A DNA stretch of 64,000 bases from assembly GCA_964584805.1 (NCBI GenBank), contig CAZPAY010000010.1, positions 14,201 to 78,200 on the forward strand, in the 5' to 3' direction. Source of the DNA: JABHIE01 sp964584805. Its GTDB lineage: Bacteria; Planctomycetota; UBA1135. Below the pieces are notes generated by a model that saw only the letters and a program-made list of their open reading frames with translations, ran no database searches and was not told where the DNA came from. Positions 45,222 to 53,721 of the stretch are shown here, one piece after another. Made by a program: the position numbers and the translations under genes. The stretch's first letter is position 1; each line of letters begins with the position of its first letter.

Positions 45222-47249
45222 TTAGGCGAATGCGGGGCGTCGGCCTTCGATCAATGACGATAGACCTTCGAGGGCGTCGGGATGTGCAAATGCAGCCTCG
45301 AGGTGCTCAAGCTCCAAATCAAGCGCCGCATTTAATTCAATTGCCGCGCCATCGTTTAGTAATCGTTCCGCAGACTTCAATGCGTTTGGCGACTTAAATC
45401 CCATTAATTTAACGGCTTTTTCAAGCATCGGGTTGCCAAGCGTGTCGGCTTCGCCGTTGAGGATTTGATCGACGGACCATGCGCTGAAGAAATCCCAGAT
45501 GGTTTGCCATTCGGCGTCAAGCGGTGCGGTTGGCGCAGTGCGTGTTGGCGTGGCGCCTTTTTGAGCCCACTGTTCACAGGCCTGGTCTAGCCCGGCAAAG
45601 TCGGTTATCGCATCACAAAGACCAATGGCTAGAGCCTTCTTTGCGCTCAAAATTTGACCGGTGAAAATAAGGTATTTTGCGAGCGGTAGACCGACACGAC
45701 GAGGAAGCCGTTGCGTGCCACCGAGGCCAGGATAAATACCAATACCCGTTTCGGGAAAACCGAAGCTGGCTTTTGGCGAAGCTACAATCCAATCACAAGC
45801 CATAGCCAACTCAGAGCCACCGCCCAACGACAAGCCTTGCACGCGAGCGACAACGGCTTTGCTGCCGCCGCTGAGTTTTCGGAAAGTCATCTGACCCTCT
45901 TTTGTAAAGGAATAGATGCTTTGGAAGTCGTCCGCGCGGAGATTGTCAACGAAGAATTTGATGTCTGCGCCGGCAACAAAAGCTTTGCCTGAACCGCCGA
46001 CGACAACACCGTTGTTTGAACAGGCTTGTTCGAAAGCGGCATCGAATTGAGCGCCTACGGCTGGGTTTAGCGCGTTCATGGCGTCAGGGCGATCAATCCA
46101 AATCGAAGTTAAGGAGCCACGCTCGCCCACAGAAACCAATCGAATAGGAACCCCGGACTTGTCGGCATTGGCCAAAAACGCTGGCGCTTCAAGACCCCAA
46201 GGGGCCATGCTTTCCCGAACCATTTCTTGTGCCTTGGTTACGCCGGTTTCATTCAATAATTGAAACGGGCCTTTAATCCAGCGTAGGCCGACACGCGCGC
46301 CAATGTCGGTGTCTTCGACGCTGGCGACACCCTCATCGACAAGCTTGGACGCGATATAAAAAGTGATACCGAGCAAACGATTTGCGATGGCATCAAATTT
46401 GCTCTCGTCGGGTTCACCACTTAAATCCCAGTTTTCTTTTAAATCATTTACTTGATGAATTAAACCAGGGGCTGGTGCGTAAAAATCATGCAATTCTTGA
46501 CCAAGAGTATTGGCAGCGTGCATCGCAATTGGGACGCCCGTTACATTCATTAACTCAAAAGGCCCCATGCCGATTTCAAATGCTTTTTTGGCCGCCCAAT
46601 CAATGGTGGCGATATCTGCGATACCTTCGTCAAGTAAACGCACGGCTTCATTGAGCCAGGGGACGAAATAACGATTCACAACAAAGCCGGGTGCGTCGGC
46701 GGAATGGATGGGTGTCTTGCCGATGGCTTCTTGCGCCGACCATGCGGCAGTCATTGCGTTGGGGTCAACAAGGTCATGGCCGATGACTTCTACCAAACGG
46801 TTTTTGGCTGGGTGAAAGAAATAGTGCAAGCCGACTACGCGCTCAGGTTTTGAACAGGCCGCTGCAATATCTTTCATGAAGAATGAAGAAGTGTTGGATC
46901 CAAGAATTGCATTGGGTTTGCAGACCTCATCGAGGCGTGCAAAAACTTTTTTCTTTACATCTAAATCTTCGAAGACCGCTTCAATTACCAGGTCGACATC
47001 AGCCAAATCATTCCAATCAGAAGTTGGTTTGATGCGAGCCAAAATCGCTTCGGCCTGCTCAGGCTTAAAAATGCGGCGCTCGACACCTTGATCAAGCATT
47101 GTCTTGATGATGCCCATGCCGCGCTCGACCTGCTCGTTGGTCAAGTCAACCAAGACAACGGGCATGCCTTCCGTAGCGATTTTTTGGGCAATACCGGAGC
47201 CCATGTTGCCGGCGCCAATCACGGCGTAAGTCTGAATGTTGTAAGTCAT
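45222..47249 (-). CDS. 3-hydroxyacyl-CoA dehydrogenase / enoyl-CoA hydratase fusion
   Basis: Bifunctional beta-oxidation enzyme of 675 residues. An N-terminal NAD-dependent dehydrogenase (GAGNMGSGIAQKIA, NTSSFFMKDIAAA, GLHYFFHPAKNRLVEVI) is followed by its C-terminal dimer domain (GFVVNRYFVPWLNEAVRL, DIATIDWAAKKAFEIGMGPFEL). Residues from about 370 form a crotonase fold (SIWIDRPDAMNALNP, KAFVAGADIKFF, GLSLGGGSELAMACD, ETGIGIYPGLGGTQRLPRRVG). The order is the reverse of E. coli FadB/FadJ, where the hydratase comes first, and resembles FadN or archaeal forms. It diverges from the LolD-like gene. No thiolase or acyl-CoA dehydrogenase is adjacent. Confidence 0.9.
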   Translation of the reverse strand: MTYNIQTYAVIGAGNMGSGIAQKIATEGMPVVLVDLTNEQVERGMGIIKTMLDQGVERRIFKPEQAEAILARIKPTSDWNDLADVDLVIEAVFEDLDVKKKVFARLDEVCKPNAILGSNTSSFFMKDIAAACSKPERVVGLHYFFHPAKNRLVEVIGHDLVDPNAMTAAWSAQEAIGKTPIHSADAPGFVVNRYFVPWLNEAVRLLDEGIADIATIDWAAKKAFEIGMGPFELMNVTGVPIAMHAANTLGQELHDFYAPAPGLIHQVNDLKENWDLSGEPDESKFDAIANRLLGITFYIASKLVDEGVASVEDTDIGARVGLRWIKGPFQLLNETGVTKAQEMVRESMAPWGLEAPAFLANADKSGVPIRLVSVGERGSLTSIWIDRPDAMNALNPAVGAQFDAAFEQACSNNGVVVGGSGKAFVAGADIKFFVDNLRADDFQSIYSFTKEGQMTFRKLSGGSKAVVARVQGLSLGGGSELAMACDWIVASPKASFGFPETGIGIYPGLGGTQRLPRRVGLPLAKYLIFTGQILSAKKALAIGLCDAITDFAGLDQACEQWAQKGATPTRTAPTAPLDAEWQTIWDFFSAWSVDQILNGEADTLGNPMLEKAVKLMGFKSPNALKSAERLLNDGAAIELNAALDLELEHLEAAFAHPDALEGLSSLIEGRRPAFA

Positions 47250-47345
47250 TTTCGTAGTAGGGGAGGAGGTGGCCTCGACCGTATTCTATCGAGGTGCCGC
47301 AATCTCGCGGCCGCCGACTGCAGCGCGTGTTCCGCGCACCCTTTT

Positions 47346-48008
47346 GTGATTTCACTCGAAAAAGTTCGCGTCAGCTTTCCGCATCATGGCGGTGGGCGAT
47401 TGTCGGTACTTGATATCGGCGAATGGTCGGTTGAGCGTGGCCAGAAAGTGGCGCTCATGGGCCCAAGTGGTTCAGGGAAATCGACGCTGCTAAATGTGCT
47501 CGCAGGCTTGATACCGGCCGACTCAGGCTGCGTTTATGTGGCGGATGCCGAGCTTGGCGGATTGAGCGAGCTCAAGCGCGACCGTTTCCGAGCGCGCCAC
47601 ATTGGCTTTGTGTTCCAGTCTTTTCATTTACTCGACGGCTTTACGGCGCTCGAAAATATCGAACTTGGCGCCTCCTTTGCGGGCAATTCCCTTGAGCAGG
47701 GTCACGCCGAATTTTTGCTCGAAGCCGTCGGTCTTTCGCCGCACGCGAAATTTTTCCCAAGTCAGCTGTCAACGGGTCAGCAAGCCAGGGTTGCGCTGGC
47801 ACGAGCTTTGGCCGGGAAGCCGGATTTGTTGTTGGCCGATGAGCCCACGGGTAGCCTTGACCTTGATTCGGGAAAGCAGGTGTTGGACTTGATGTTCCAA
47901 ACCGCTGAGCAGGAGGGCATCACGATTGTCTGCGCAACACACGACCTTGAGCTTGCAGGGCAATTTGACCACTTTTATTCCATGCAAGAGGGCGGGCTGT
48001 CTCTGTGA
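47346..48008 (+). CDS. ABC transporter ATPase, LolD/MacB-like
   Basis: ATPase of about 220 residues energising an FtsX-type permease. Motifs: Walker A GPSGSGKS, Q-loop VFQSFHLL, signature LSTGQQARVALARAL and Walker B LLLADEPTGSLD, plus the switch His in ATHDLEL. These match the LolD/MacB/FtsE group. The start is GTG at 47346, giving MISLEKVRVSF; upstream codons in the frame lie in the intergenic gap. It overlaps the permease gene by four bases (GTGA). First gene of the six-gene operon ending at the Clp-like gene. Confidence 0.88.
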   Translation: MISLEKVRVSFPHHGGGRLSVLDIGEWSVERGQKVALMGPSGSGKSTLLNVLAGLIPADSGCVYVADAELGGLSELKRDRFRARHIGFVFQSFHLLDGFTALENIELGASFAGNSLEQGHAEFLLEAVGLSPHAKFFPSQLSTGQQARVALARALAGKPDLLLADEPTGSLDLDSGKQVLDLMFQTAEQEGITIVCATHDLELAGQFDHFYSMQEGGLSL

Positions 48009-50041
48009 ATCAAGCCTCCATTATTTTGCGTAATTTGCGCCGCCGCAAACTCGCGACGGCATTGACTACGCTTTCAATTGCGCTGGGCGTGAGCCTTTTT
48101 GCCTCAATTGGGTCGTTGCGTGAGGCAAGCCAGACTGGGTTTGAGCGCTCGGCCAGCATTTGCGACATTGTAGTCGGCGCGAAGGGCTCACCCATGCAGC
48201 TTGTGATGAACAGCATGTATCACATTGGGCAAAGCCCCGGGCTGTTGCCTTTTGACGCCTACCGAGAGTCCGCTGCTCTGCCGGGAGTTCGGTGGGCCAT
48301 CCCGATCTTGGTGGGCGATAGCTATCGAGGTCGGCGAATCGTTGGCACCACGAGTGCTTTTTTTAACAATCTGCGGTTGGCTCCAAATGATGAGCCCTTG
48401 GAGTTGGCTGAAGGAAGGGCCTTTTCTTATACCCAGGGCGAGTTCGCAGCTTTGGCCGCCAGCCCAATCAAGCATGTGCATGAGGGCGACAACCGCGCCG
48501 CGCACAAGGCGAAAACCTTGTTTCAGGCAGTTTTGGGCGCAGAGGCCGCACGATTTACGGGGCTTGTTTTAGGCGATACCTTTATTCCATCTCACGATTT
48601 ACAGGGGGGCGCCTCCGCGAAAAAGCACAGCGAGGCCGCTACCGAGGTGATTGGCGTCCTTGCGGCAACCGGCACGCCCATTGATCGCGGCATCTATATT
48701 CCGGCCAATGCTTTTTACGAGATGGACGGCCATGAGAGCGAAAAAGGGCTGAGTGCCGTCCTGATGCGCACACGCCCTGGTTTTTATCACCTCAAGGCAT
48801 GGCGCGAAATTAATGCACGGCTTGATGCCCAGGCCGCACAACCCGCCGTCGAAATACGAAATCTGTTTTCAATTGTCGGCCAAGTGGATCGCGTCTTCAG
48901 CCTCGTTGCACTATTGGTCGTTATTGTTGCGCTGCTGGGCACTTTGGTTGCGATTTACAACACCATGGGCAGTCGCCGAAAAGAGTTCGCCATTCTGCGG
49001 GCGCTCGGGGCTTCGCGCCGCACCATTCTCACCTTGGTTGTCGGCGAATCTGCGGCAATCGCAGCTCTGGGCGCGATGTTTGGCCTAGCCCTTGCCGGAA
49101 TAATGACGTGGCTTTTGAGTGGCTGGCTCCAGGCTGAATACGGCATTGCGATTCGGCCTCAGCCCGGTGTCCGTCAGTTGCTCGTTCTCTTTGCTGTTTT
49201 GGCCGCTGGCTCGGTCGCTGGTTTGGTACCCGCACTTTCCGCCTATCGGACCGAGCCCACACGCCACCTTTCCGGCACGAGCGCCGGTTTTTTGTCGCTT
49301 TGCCTCCTTTGCCCACAGATTCTCGGCGCTTGTTCTGATGGCGGGGCCAACCGTGAGACCGCCAACTTGATGGGCGCCGACAGCGCCCAGGCCTGGGCCG
49401 ATTTGCCAATGACCGAGGCCCCCGAGTCGCAATGGTGGCAACCCGAAATCGTAGACAAGCTCATTTCAGAAGCGCCCGCTGGCGCATATCACGCGTTGGT
49501 CGGCACAACACTTGCGCATCAAGGCACGGCCGCTGACCCCTATCCGGTCGACTTTGATTTTTTAGGCGCTTGGCGCTTTGAGGAAGGCCTCCGCCCGCTT
49601 GCTTCCGACAAGCCTCGCGACCCGTTTCCGAAGCATGTGCGTTTTGTCGATGGAAGCACCGTGCGCATGATCGGCTTCATGCTTCCTGATGTCGCATTTG
49701 AAGACATCAAAGATTTTCATCTCGTGCGCTCGCTTTGGGGATGTTGCTTTGGTGCGCCGCCGCGGGTAAACGAATTAGTGCGCGTGCACCTTCCTGAAAA
49801 CCAAGGCATCGATTACACCTACAACACGCTTGAGCTGACGGGAACTTTGCGCCTTACTTTTGAGATGGAAGACGGCATCGTCCTTGACCTCTACCACCTT
49901 GATGTCGCCGCGGACGGCTTGCGCGAGCTCGATTATTTTGACCCTGGCGCGCCTGAAGGCTTTGATCCGCAGTCAGCATTTCAAGGGGCCGTCCCGACAC
50001 CAATGATTACGCCAGCGAATGGCGAGGAAATTGGTTATTAG
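48005..50041 (+). CDS. FtsX-like ABC permease fused to a DUF3299 domain
   Basis: A 678-residue fusion. Residues 1-420 are an FtsX/LolC/MacB-type permease: one N-terminal membrane helix, a large periplasmic part (about 45-295) and three membrane helices ending at about 410. Then comes a hydrophobic stretch ending QILGAC (Cys443), which looks like a lipoprotein signal placed inside the chain, and a periplasmic domain. Residues about 540-640 match DUF3299 (FVDGSTVRMIGFMLPDVAF, LWGCCFGAPPRVNELVRVHL). DUF3299 proteins normally stand alone beside such transporters. The start is GTG at 48005. The FIST gene follows after 18 bases. Confidence 0.75.
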   Translation: MNQASIILRNLRRRKLATALTTLSIALGVSLFASIGSLREASQTGFERSASICDIVVGAKGSPMQLVMNSMYHIGQSPGLLPFDAYRESAALPGVRWAIPILVGDSYRGRRIVGTTSAFFNNLRLAPNDEPLELAEGRAFSYTQGEFAALAASPIKHVHEGDNRAAHKAKTLFQAVLGAEAARFTGLVLGDTFIPSHDLQGGASAKKHSEAATEVIGVLAATGTPIDRGIYIPANAFYEMDGHESEKGLSAVLMRTRPGFYHLKAWREINARLDAQAAQPAVEIRNLFSIVGQVDRVFSLVALLVVIVALLGTLVAIYNTMGSRRKEFAILRALGASRRTILTLVVGESAAIAALGAMFGLALAGIMTWLLSGWLQAEYGIAIRPQPGVRQLLVLFAVLAAGSVAGLVPALSAYRTEPTRHLSGTSAGFLSLCLLCPQILGACSDGGANRETANLMGADSAQAWADLPMTEAPESQWWQPEIVDKLISEAPAGAYHALVGTTLAHQGTAADPYPVDFDFLGAWRFEEGLRPLASDKPRDPFPKHVRFVDGSTVRMIGFMLPDVAFEDIKDFHLVRSLWGCCFGAPPRVNELVRVHLPENQGIDYTYNTLELTGTLRLTFEMEDGIVLDLYHLDVAADGLRELDYFDPGAPEGFDPQSAFQGAVPTPMITPANGEEIGY

Positions 50042-50059
50042 ATAGTGTAAATTTAGGGC

Positions 50060-51244
50060 ATGAGCAGCAACCATTCACTCAAGGCCTCCGAGGCGACATC
50101 AACGCATCCCGATGCGCTGGCGGCGCTGGCGGATGTTATGGATGAGCTGGTGCTGTCAATTGGCCCGTCGCCTGATGTGGCTGTTTTGTTTTTGACGAGT
50201 CATCACGCATCGTCGGCACAAGAAATTTTGAGAGAGATTTATTTGCGCTTAAGCCCGGATTGCTTGACGGGCTGCACGGTGATGAGCGTCGTGGGTGGTG
50301 GGCGAGAGCATCAAGCCGGGCCGGGTCTGACCATTTGGGCAGCGCGGATGCCCGGCTCTCGCGTGCAAGCATTTCATGTTGCCTTTGACGAAGAGGCCGG
50401 AGTTGTCACGGGCTGGCCTGATGTAGACGAAAAAGCGAGCGCCGTGTTTTTGGCCGACCCTTTTTCGTTTCCCCTTGAGCCTTTTTTTGCTTCCTTGCGT
50501 TCGCGCGAGAGGTTTCCGGCTTTGGTCGGCGGCATTGCGTCGGGCGCAAATCGCGCCGGCGGAAATTTGCTTTTTTGCGACACCAAAATTTATGCACACG
50601 GCGGCGTTGGGTTTGTCTTAAAGGGCGGCGCACGCATTGAGCCCCTCGTTTCGCAAGGTTGCCGCCCTGTTGGCGACTCCTTTCGGGTAACAGCAAGTCA
50701 GCGCAATCAATTGCTTGAGTTAGGTGGGCGCCCCGCATACGAAAGTCTGCGCGAGGTCGTGGAAAGCCTCGGTGAGGGTGAGCGACACCGTTTTATGAAT
50801 GGCCCGCAAGTTGGAATCCAGGCGGTACGCAATCGCACCGGTGAAAAAGGCGCGAGCTTCCTCGTCCGTAGTGTCGTCGGCGTAGATGCTGAAAATGGCA
50901 CGATTGCATTGGGCGATGTCGTCCGCGATGGCGCGGTGCTTCAATTTCACACACGCGATGCTGAAACGGCGCACGAAGACTTTGACGGCTTGGCCGCAAT
51001 GGCTAGCTCGTTCCATCCCGACGCCGCGGGCGCACTTATGTTTTTATGCACGGGTCGAGGCGTTGGTTTTTTTCACCGCGCTGACCATGATATTGAAACA
51101 TTGCAAACCTATTTTCCAGGCTTACCGACCAGCGGTTTCTTCGCGGCGGGCGAAATAGGCCCCATTTGCGGCCTGCCCTATGTCCATGGATTGACGGCTT
51201 GTGTGGGCTTGCTCGTTCCACAAGAGGATAGTGATGAATCGTGA
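50060..51244 (+). CDS. FIST-domain protein
   Basis: A 394-residue soluble protein with FIST N-terminal and FIST C-terminal domains, proposed as ligand-binding sensory modules. Recognised: PDVAVLFLTSHHASSAQEIL, LTGCTVMSVVGGGREHQAGPG, PALVGGIASGANRAGGNLLF, and near the end MFLCTGRGVGFF and GFFAAGEIGPICGLPYVHGLTACVGLL. No kinase or other output domain is attached, so it probably signals through a partner such as the downstream FHA protein. It overlaps that gene by 11 bases. Confidence 0.85.
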   Translation: MSSNHSLKASEATSTHPDALAALADVMDELVLSIGPSPDVAVLFLTSHHASSAQEILREIYLRLSPDCLTGCTVMSVVGGGREHQAGPGLTIWAARMPGSRVQAFHVAFDEEAGVVTGWPDVDEKASAVFLADPFSFPLEPFFASLRSRERFPALVGGIASGANRAGGNLLFCDTKIYAHGGVGFVLKGGARIEPLVSQGCRPVGDSFRVTASQRNQLLELGGRPAYESLREVVESLGEGERHRFMNGPQVGIQAVRNRTGEKGASFLVRSVVGVDAENGTIALGDVVRDGAVLQFHTRDAETAHEDFDGLAAMASSFHPDAAGALMFLCTGRGVGFFHRADHDIETLQTYFPGLPTSGFFAAGEIGPICGLPYVHGLTACVGLLVPQEDSDES

Positions 51245-51635
51245 TTCAAGTGCGGGCGATTTTTCGCCCGAGCGCACTTTCGTGAGCGCATCTCAAGATA
51301 GAATTTCCTCACCACTCGGGGATCAGCTTTTTGACGACGCGGCCATCATTCAGGTGGAAGTCCTCGGCGGCCCCATGGACGGCAACACACATTTTTCCTC
51401 TAATGGCGTTTTGTTAATTGGCCGTTCTCGTGATTGCGATTTTGTCCTTGATGCGGATACACGCATTTCGGGGCAACATGCGCGCCTTACTCTGAAAAAG
51501 GGTTTGCTGTGGCTAGAGGACATGTGCTCAACCAATGGCACCTACCTTGGCAGTGAGCGGTTGACTTCCATGGTGCCGGTCGCGCCTGGAGTTCAATTTA
51601 CGATAGGGGCGACCTTGTTAGAAATTCTTACATGA
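51234..51635 (+). CDS. FHA-domain protein
   Basis: A 133-residue protein whose last 90 residues form a forkhead-associated domain: LIGRSRDCDFVL, RISGQHARL (phospho-Thr-binding Arg, Ser and His), LEDMCSTNGTYLG. FHA domains bind phosphothreonine. No Ser/Thr kinase gene lies in the window, so the partner is unknown. The ATG at 51234 overlaps the FIST stop by 11 bases, and the stop overlaps the sulfatase-fold gene by four (ATGA). Confidence 0.82.
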   Translation: MNRDSSAGDFSPERTFVSASQDRISSPLGDQLFDDAAIIQVEVLGGPMDGNTHFSSNGVLLIGRSRDCDFVLDADTRISGQHARLTLKKGLLWLEDMCSTNGTYLGSERLTSMVPVAPGVQFTIGATLLEILT

Positions 51636-53719
51636 ATCAGAAGCACATCCTATTTTTGTTGAAGGTTTTTTTGGCAGGAGCAATCCCCGCCGCTTGGATT
51701 GGTTTCGCAGAGAGCGTGTGGCTTTTGTCGATGAGCAAACACATTGCCCAAGATTTAGTAATCTTACCTTTTGGCACTTTGGCGTCATCTGCTTTGGGCG
51801 GATTAATTGGATTGCCGGTTTACTTTGTTTTGGCTTTGCATCGCCGATTTGGCGCAGAGTCGGCAAATCGCCTACAACTTCTTTCATGCGCGGTCGCGGT
51901 GGTCTGGCTGACGCTGGTGGTCGCGACGGATTGGGTTCGCGTAGTTTTATGGCTTCCGCTTTCATCACCCGAAGGCATAGAAGTGTTTCTTATTGCTGGC
52001 GCAATAGGTTTACTTTTGTTTTGGTTTGTGCCGAGCCTTCCATCTTTTATTAAACACTTTTTCTTTGCTCCGTCAACTCGGCGAAAAATCATTTATTGGC
52101 TTGCGCCAATTACTTTAGCTTGGCTTGCGCCTTTGTTTCTTGCCGACGCAATTTTTGGCCACGACGAGATACCATGGAACAATGGCGTGTCGGCCGAAAA
52201 AGCAGGGCCGCCGCCAGTTGATGCAATTGAGCCGAGGGGGCCGGCCACCAATGAGCGACCCAATGTCATCCTGATTACGCTTGATACAACTCGGGCCGAC
52301 CACCTTTCGACTTATGGCTATGAGCGCGAGACCAGCCCGCGGCTAACAGAGTTTGCAAAAGAGGCGATTCGTTTTGATCACGCTTGGAGCGCATCCTCCT
52401 GGACGGTTCCTTCGCATGCAAGCATGATGACCGGGCTTTTTCCGTATAGCCATGGTGCGCGCTACAAAACGAGCGCCGAGCACCAAGCGGAATTAGATGC
52501 AACCTCCACCGAGCACAACACGAAGATTCGGCCGCTTGACCCCGAGCACCGCACGCTCGCAGAAGTGCTGCGCGCATATGGTTACCGCACACCTGCGTTT
52601 GTTGCGGGGCCCTATTTGTATGCCTACTTCGGGCTTGCTCAGGGGTTTGAGTATTACGACGATCGTATGCATGTTTCGGCCGCCCCTCTTTTGGCCGCGT
52701 ATTACTGGCTGAATCGATTCGTGGTCGAGTTAGAGCCAGATTGGCTACGCTTTGGTCACGGCTACTTGCGCGCGGAAGAAGTAAACGAGAGCATTTTTTC
52801 GTGGCTTGATCAACACCCCAATGAGCGGCAGTTTTTGTTTGTGAATTATTTTGATGCGCATGACCCGTATTGGCCGGTTAAGGAAACGCGCCACCTTTAT
52901 CCCGGGTCGGATTACCCCGTTGACAAAAATGAAATGAATGACAAGTTCAAGGCAATCACCAAGGGTGAAGAAACTCTTTCGCCCGAAGAGCAAGCCTGGC
53001 TGCATTCGCAATACGATGCCGAAATTCGCTACATGGATGACCACCTTGGTCGGCTTTTCACACGACTCAAAAAAGATGGCCAGTGGGACAATTCGCTCAT
53101 CATCATTACGGCCGATCATGGAGAGCATCTTGGCGAGCATGGCTTGGTTGGCCACGGGTTTACGGTTTCGGCTTCATCCACACATATCCCACTGTTGGTT
53201 AAGTTCCCCCTAGCAGACGGCATTTCAGCTGATGTGCTTGATTATCCCGTCCATCATGTCGATTTTGCGGCCACCATTCTTGAGCGCCTCGGCCTAGATG
53301 CAATCACTGAGTTGGGTCACGCCACACAAGGCCGCTCTTTGCTTGATGGCGAAAAAAACCATGCCGTTTTGAGTGAAATATATCGCGACGACTGGCGCGT
53401 TGAGCGATTTGGTGAGCGTTATTCGCGGAATCAATTTGCCTGGACGACAGCCACAGCGCGTTTGCTAGAAACGCAGCGGCTCGATGAAAAGTCAACCGCT
53501 CAAGGCGAGCCAGTGTATGAATTGTTTGATGTCGTTGCAGACCGGATCGACAAAACGCCCCTAAGTAATCTGGAGCTTCAGGCCAACTTGACCCGAGCAT
53601 TAATAGCCTGGAGAAAAGTAGCCGCACCTTTTGTGCCGTCGCTCTTTTTGTTGCAACTGGATTCAAGTGCAGCGTCGGCGGCAGAGGCAGCATTGGGCGA
53701 AACGGGGTACGCTGATTAA
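51632..53719 (+). CDS. Membrane-anchored sulfatase-fold (alkaline phosphatase superfamily) protein
   Basis: A 695-residue inner-membrane protein with about five N-terminal membrane helices (within 1-170) and a periplasmic sulfatase-like domain from about residue 208 (NVILITLDTTRADHLSTYGY). Where sulfatases have C/S-x-P-S-R, the active-site segment reads TVPSHASMMTG, so the nucleophile position is Thr and the FGly-forming Cys or Ser is missing. That is usual in phosphotransfer or phosphodiesterase branches and argues against sulfatase activity. The metal motif ITADHGEHLGEHG is intact. Third from last gene in the FIST/FHA operon, with a four-base overlap upstream. Confidence 0.78.
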   Translation: MNQKHILFLLKVFLAGAIPAAWIGFAESVWLLSMSKHIAQDLVILPFGTLASSALGGLIGLPVYFVLALHRRFGAESANRLQLLSCAVAVVWLTLVVATDWVRVVLWLPLSSPEGIEVFLIAGAIGLLLFWFVPSLPSFIKHFFFAPSTRRKIIYWLAPITLAWLAPLFLADAIFGHDEIPWNNGVSAEKAGPPPVDAIEPRGPATNERPNVILITLDTTRADHLSTYGYERETSPRLTEFAKEAIRFDHAWSASSWTVPSHASMMTGLFPYSHGARYKTSAEHQAELDATSTEHNTKIRPLDPEHRTLAEVLRAYGYRTPAFVAGPYLYAYFGLAQGFEYYDDRMHVSAAPLLAAYYWLNRFVVELEPDWLRFGHGYLRAEEVNESIFSWLDQHPNERQFLFVNYFDAHDPYWPVKETRHLYPGSDYPVDKNEMNDKFKAITKGEETLSPEEQAWLHSQYDAEIRYMDDHLGRLFTRLKKDGQWDNSLIIITADHGEHLGEHGLVGHGFTVSASSTHIPLLVKFPLADGISADVLDYPVHHVDFAATILERLGLDAITELGHATQGRSLLDGEKNHAVLSEIYRDDWRVERFGERYSRNQFAWTTATARLLETQRLDEKSTAQGEPVYELFDVVADRIDKTPLSNLELQANLTRALIAWRKVAAPFVPSLFLLQLDSSAASAAEAALGETGYAD

Positions 53720-53721
53720 GA

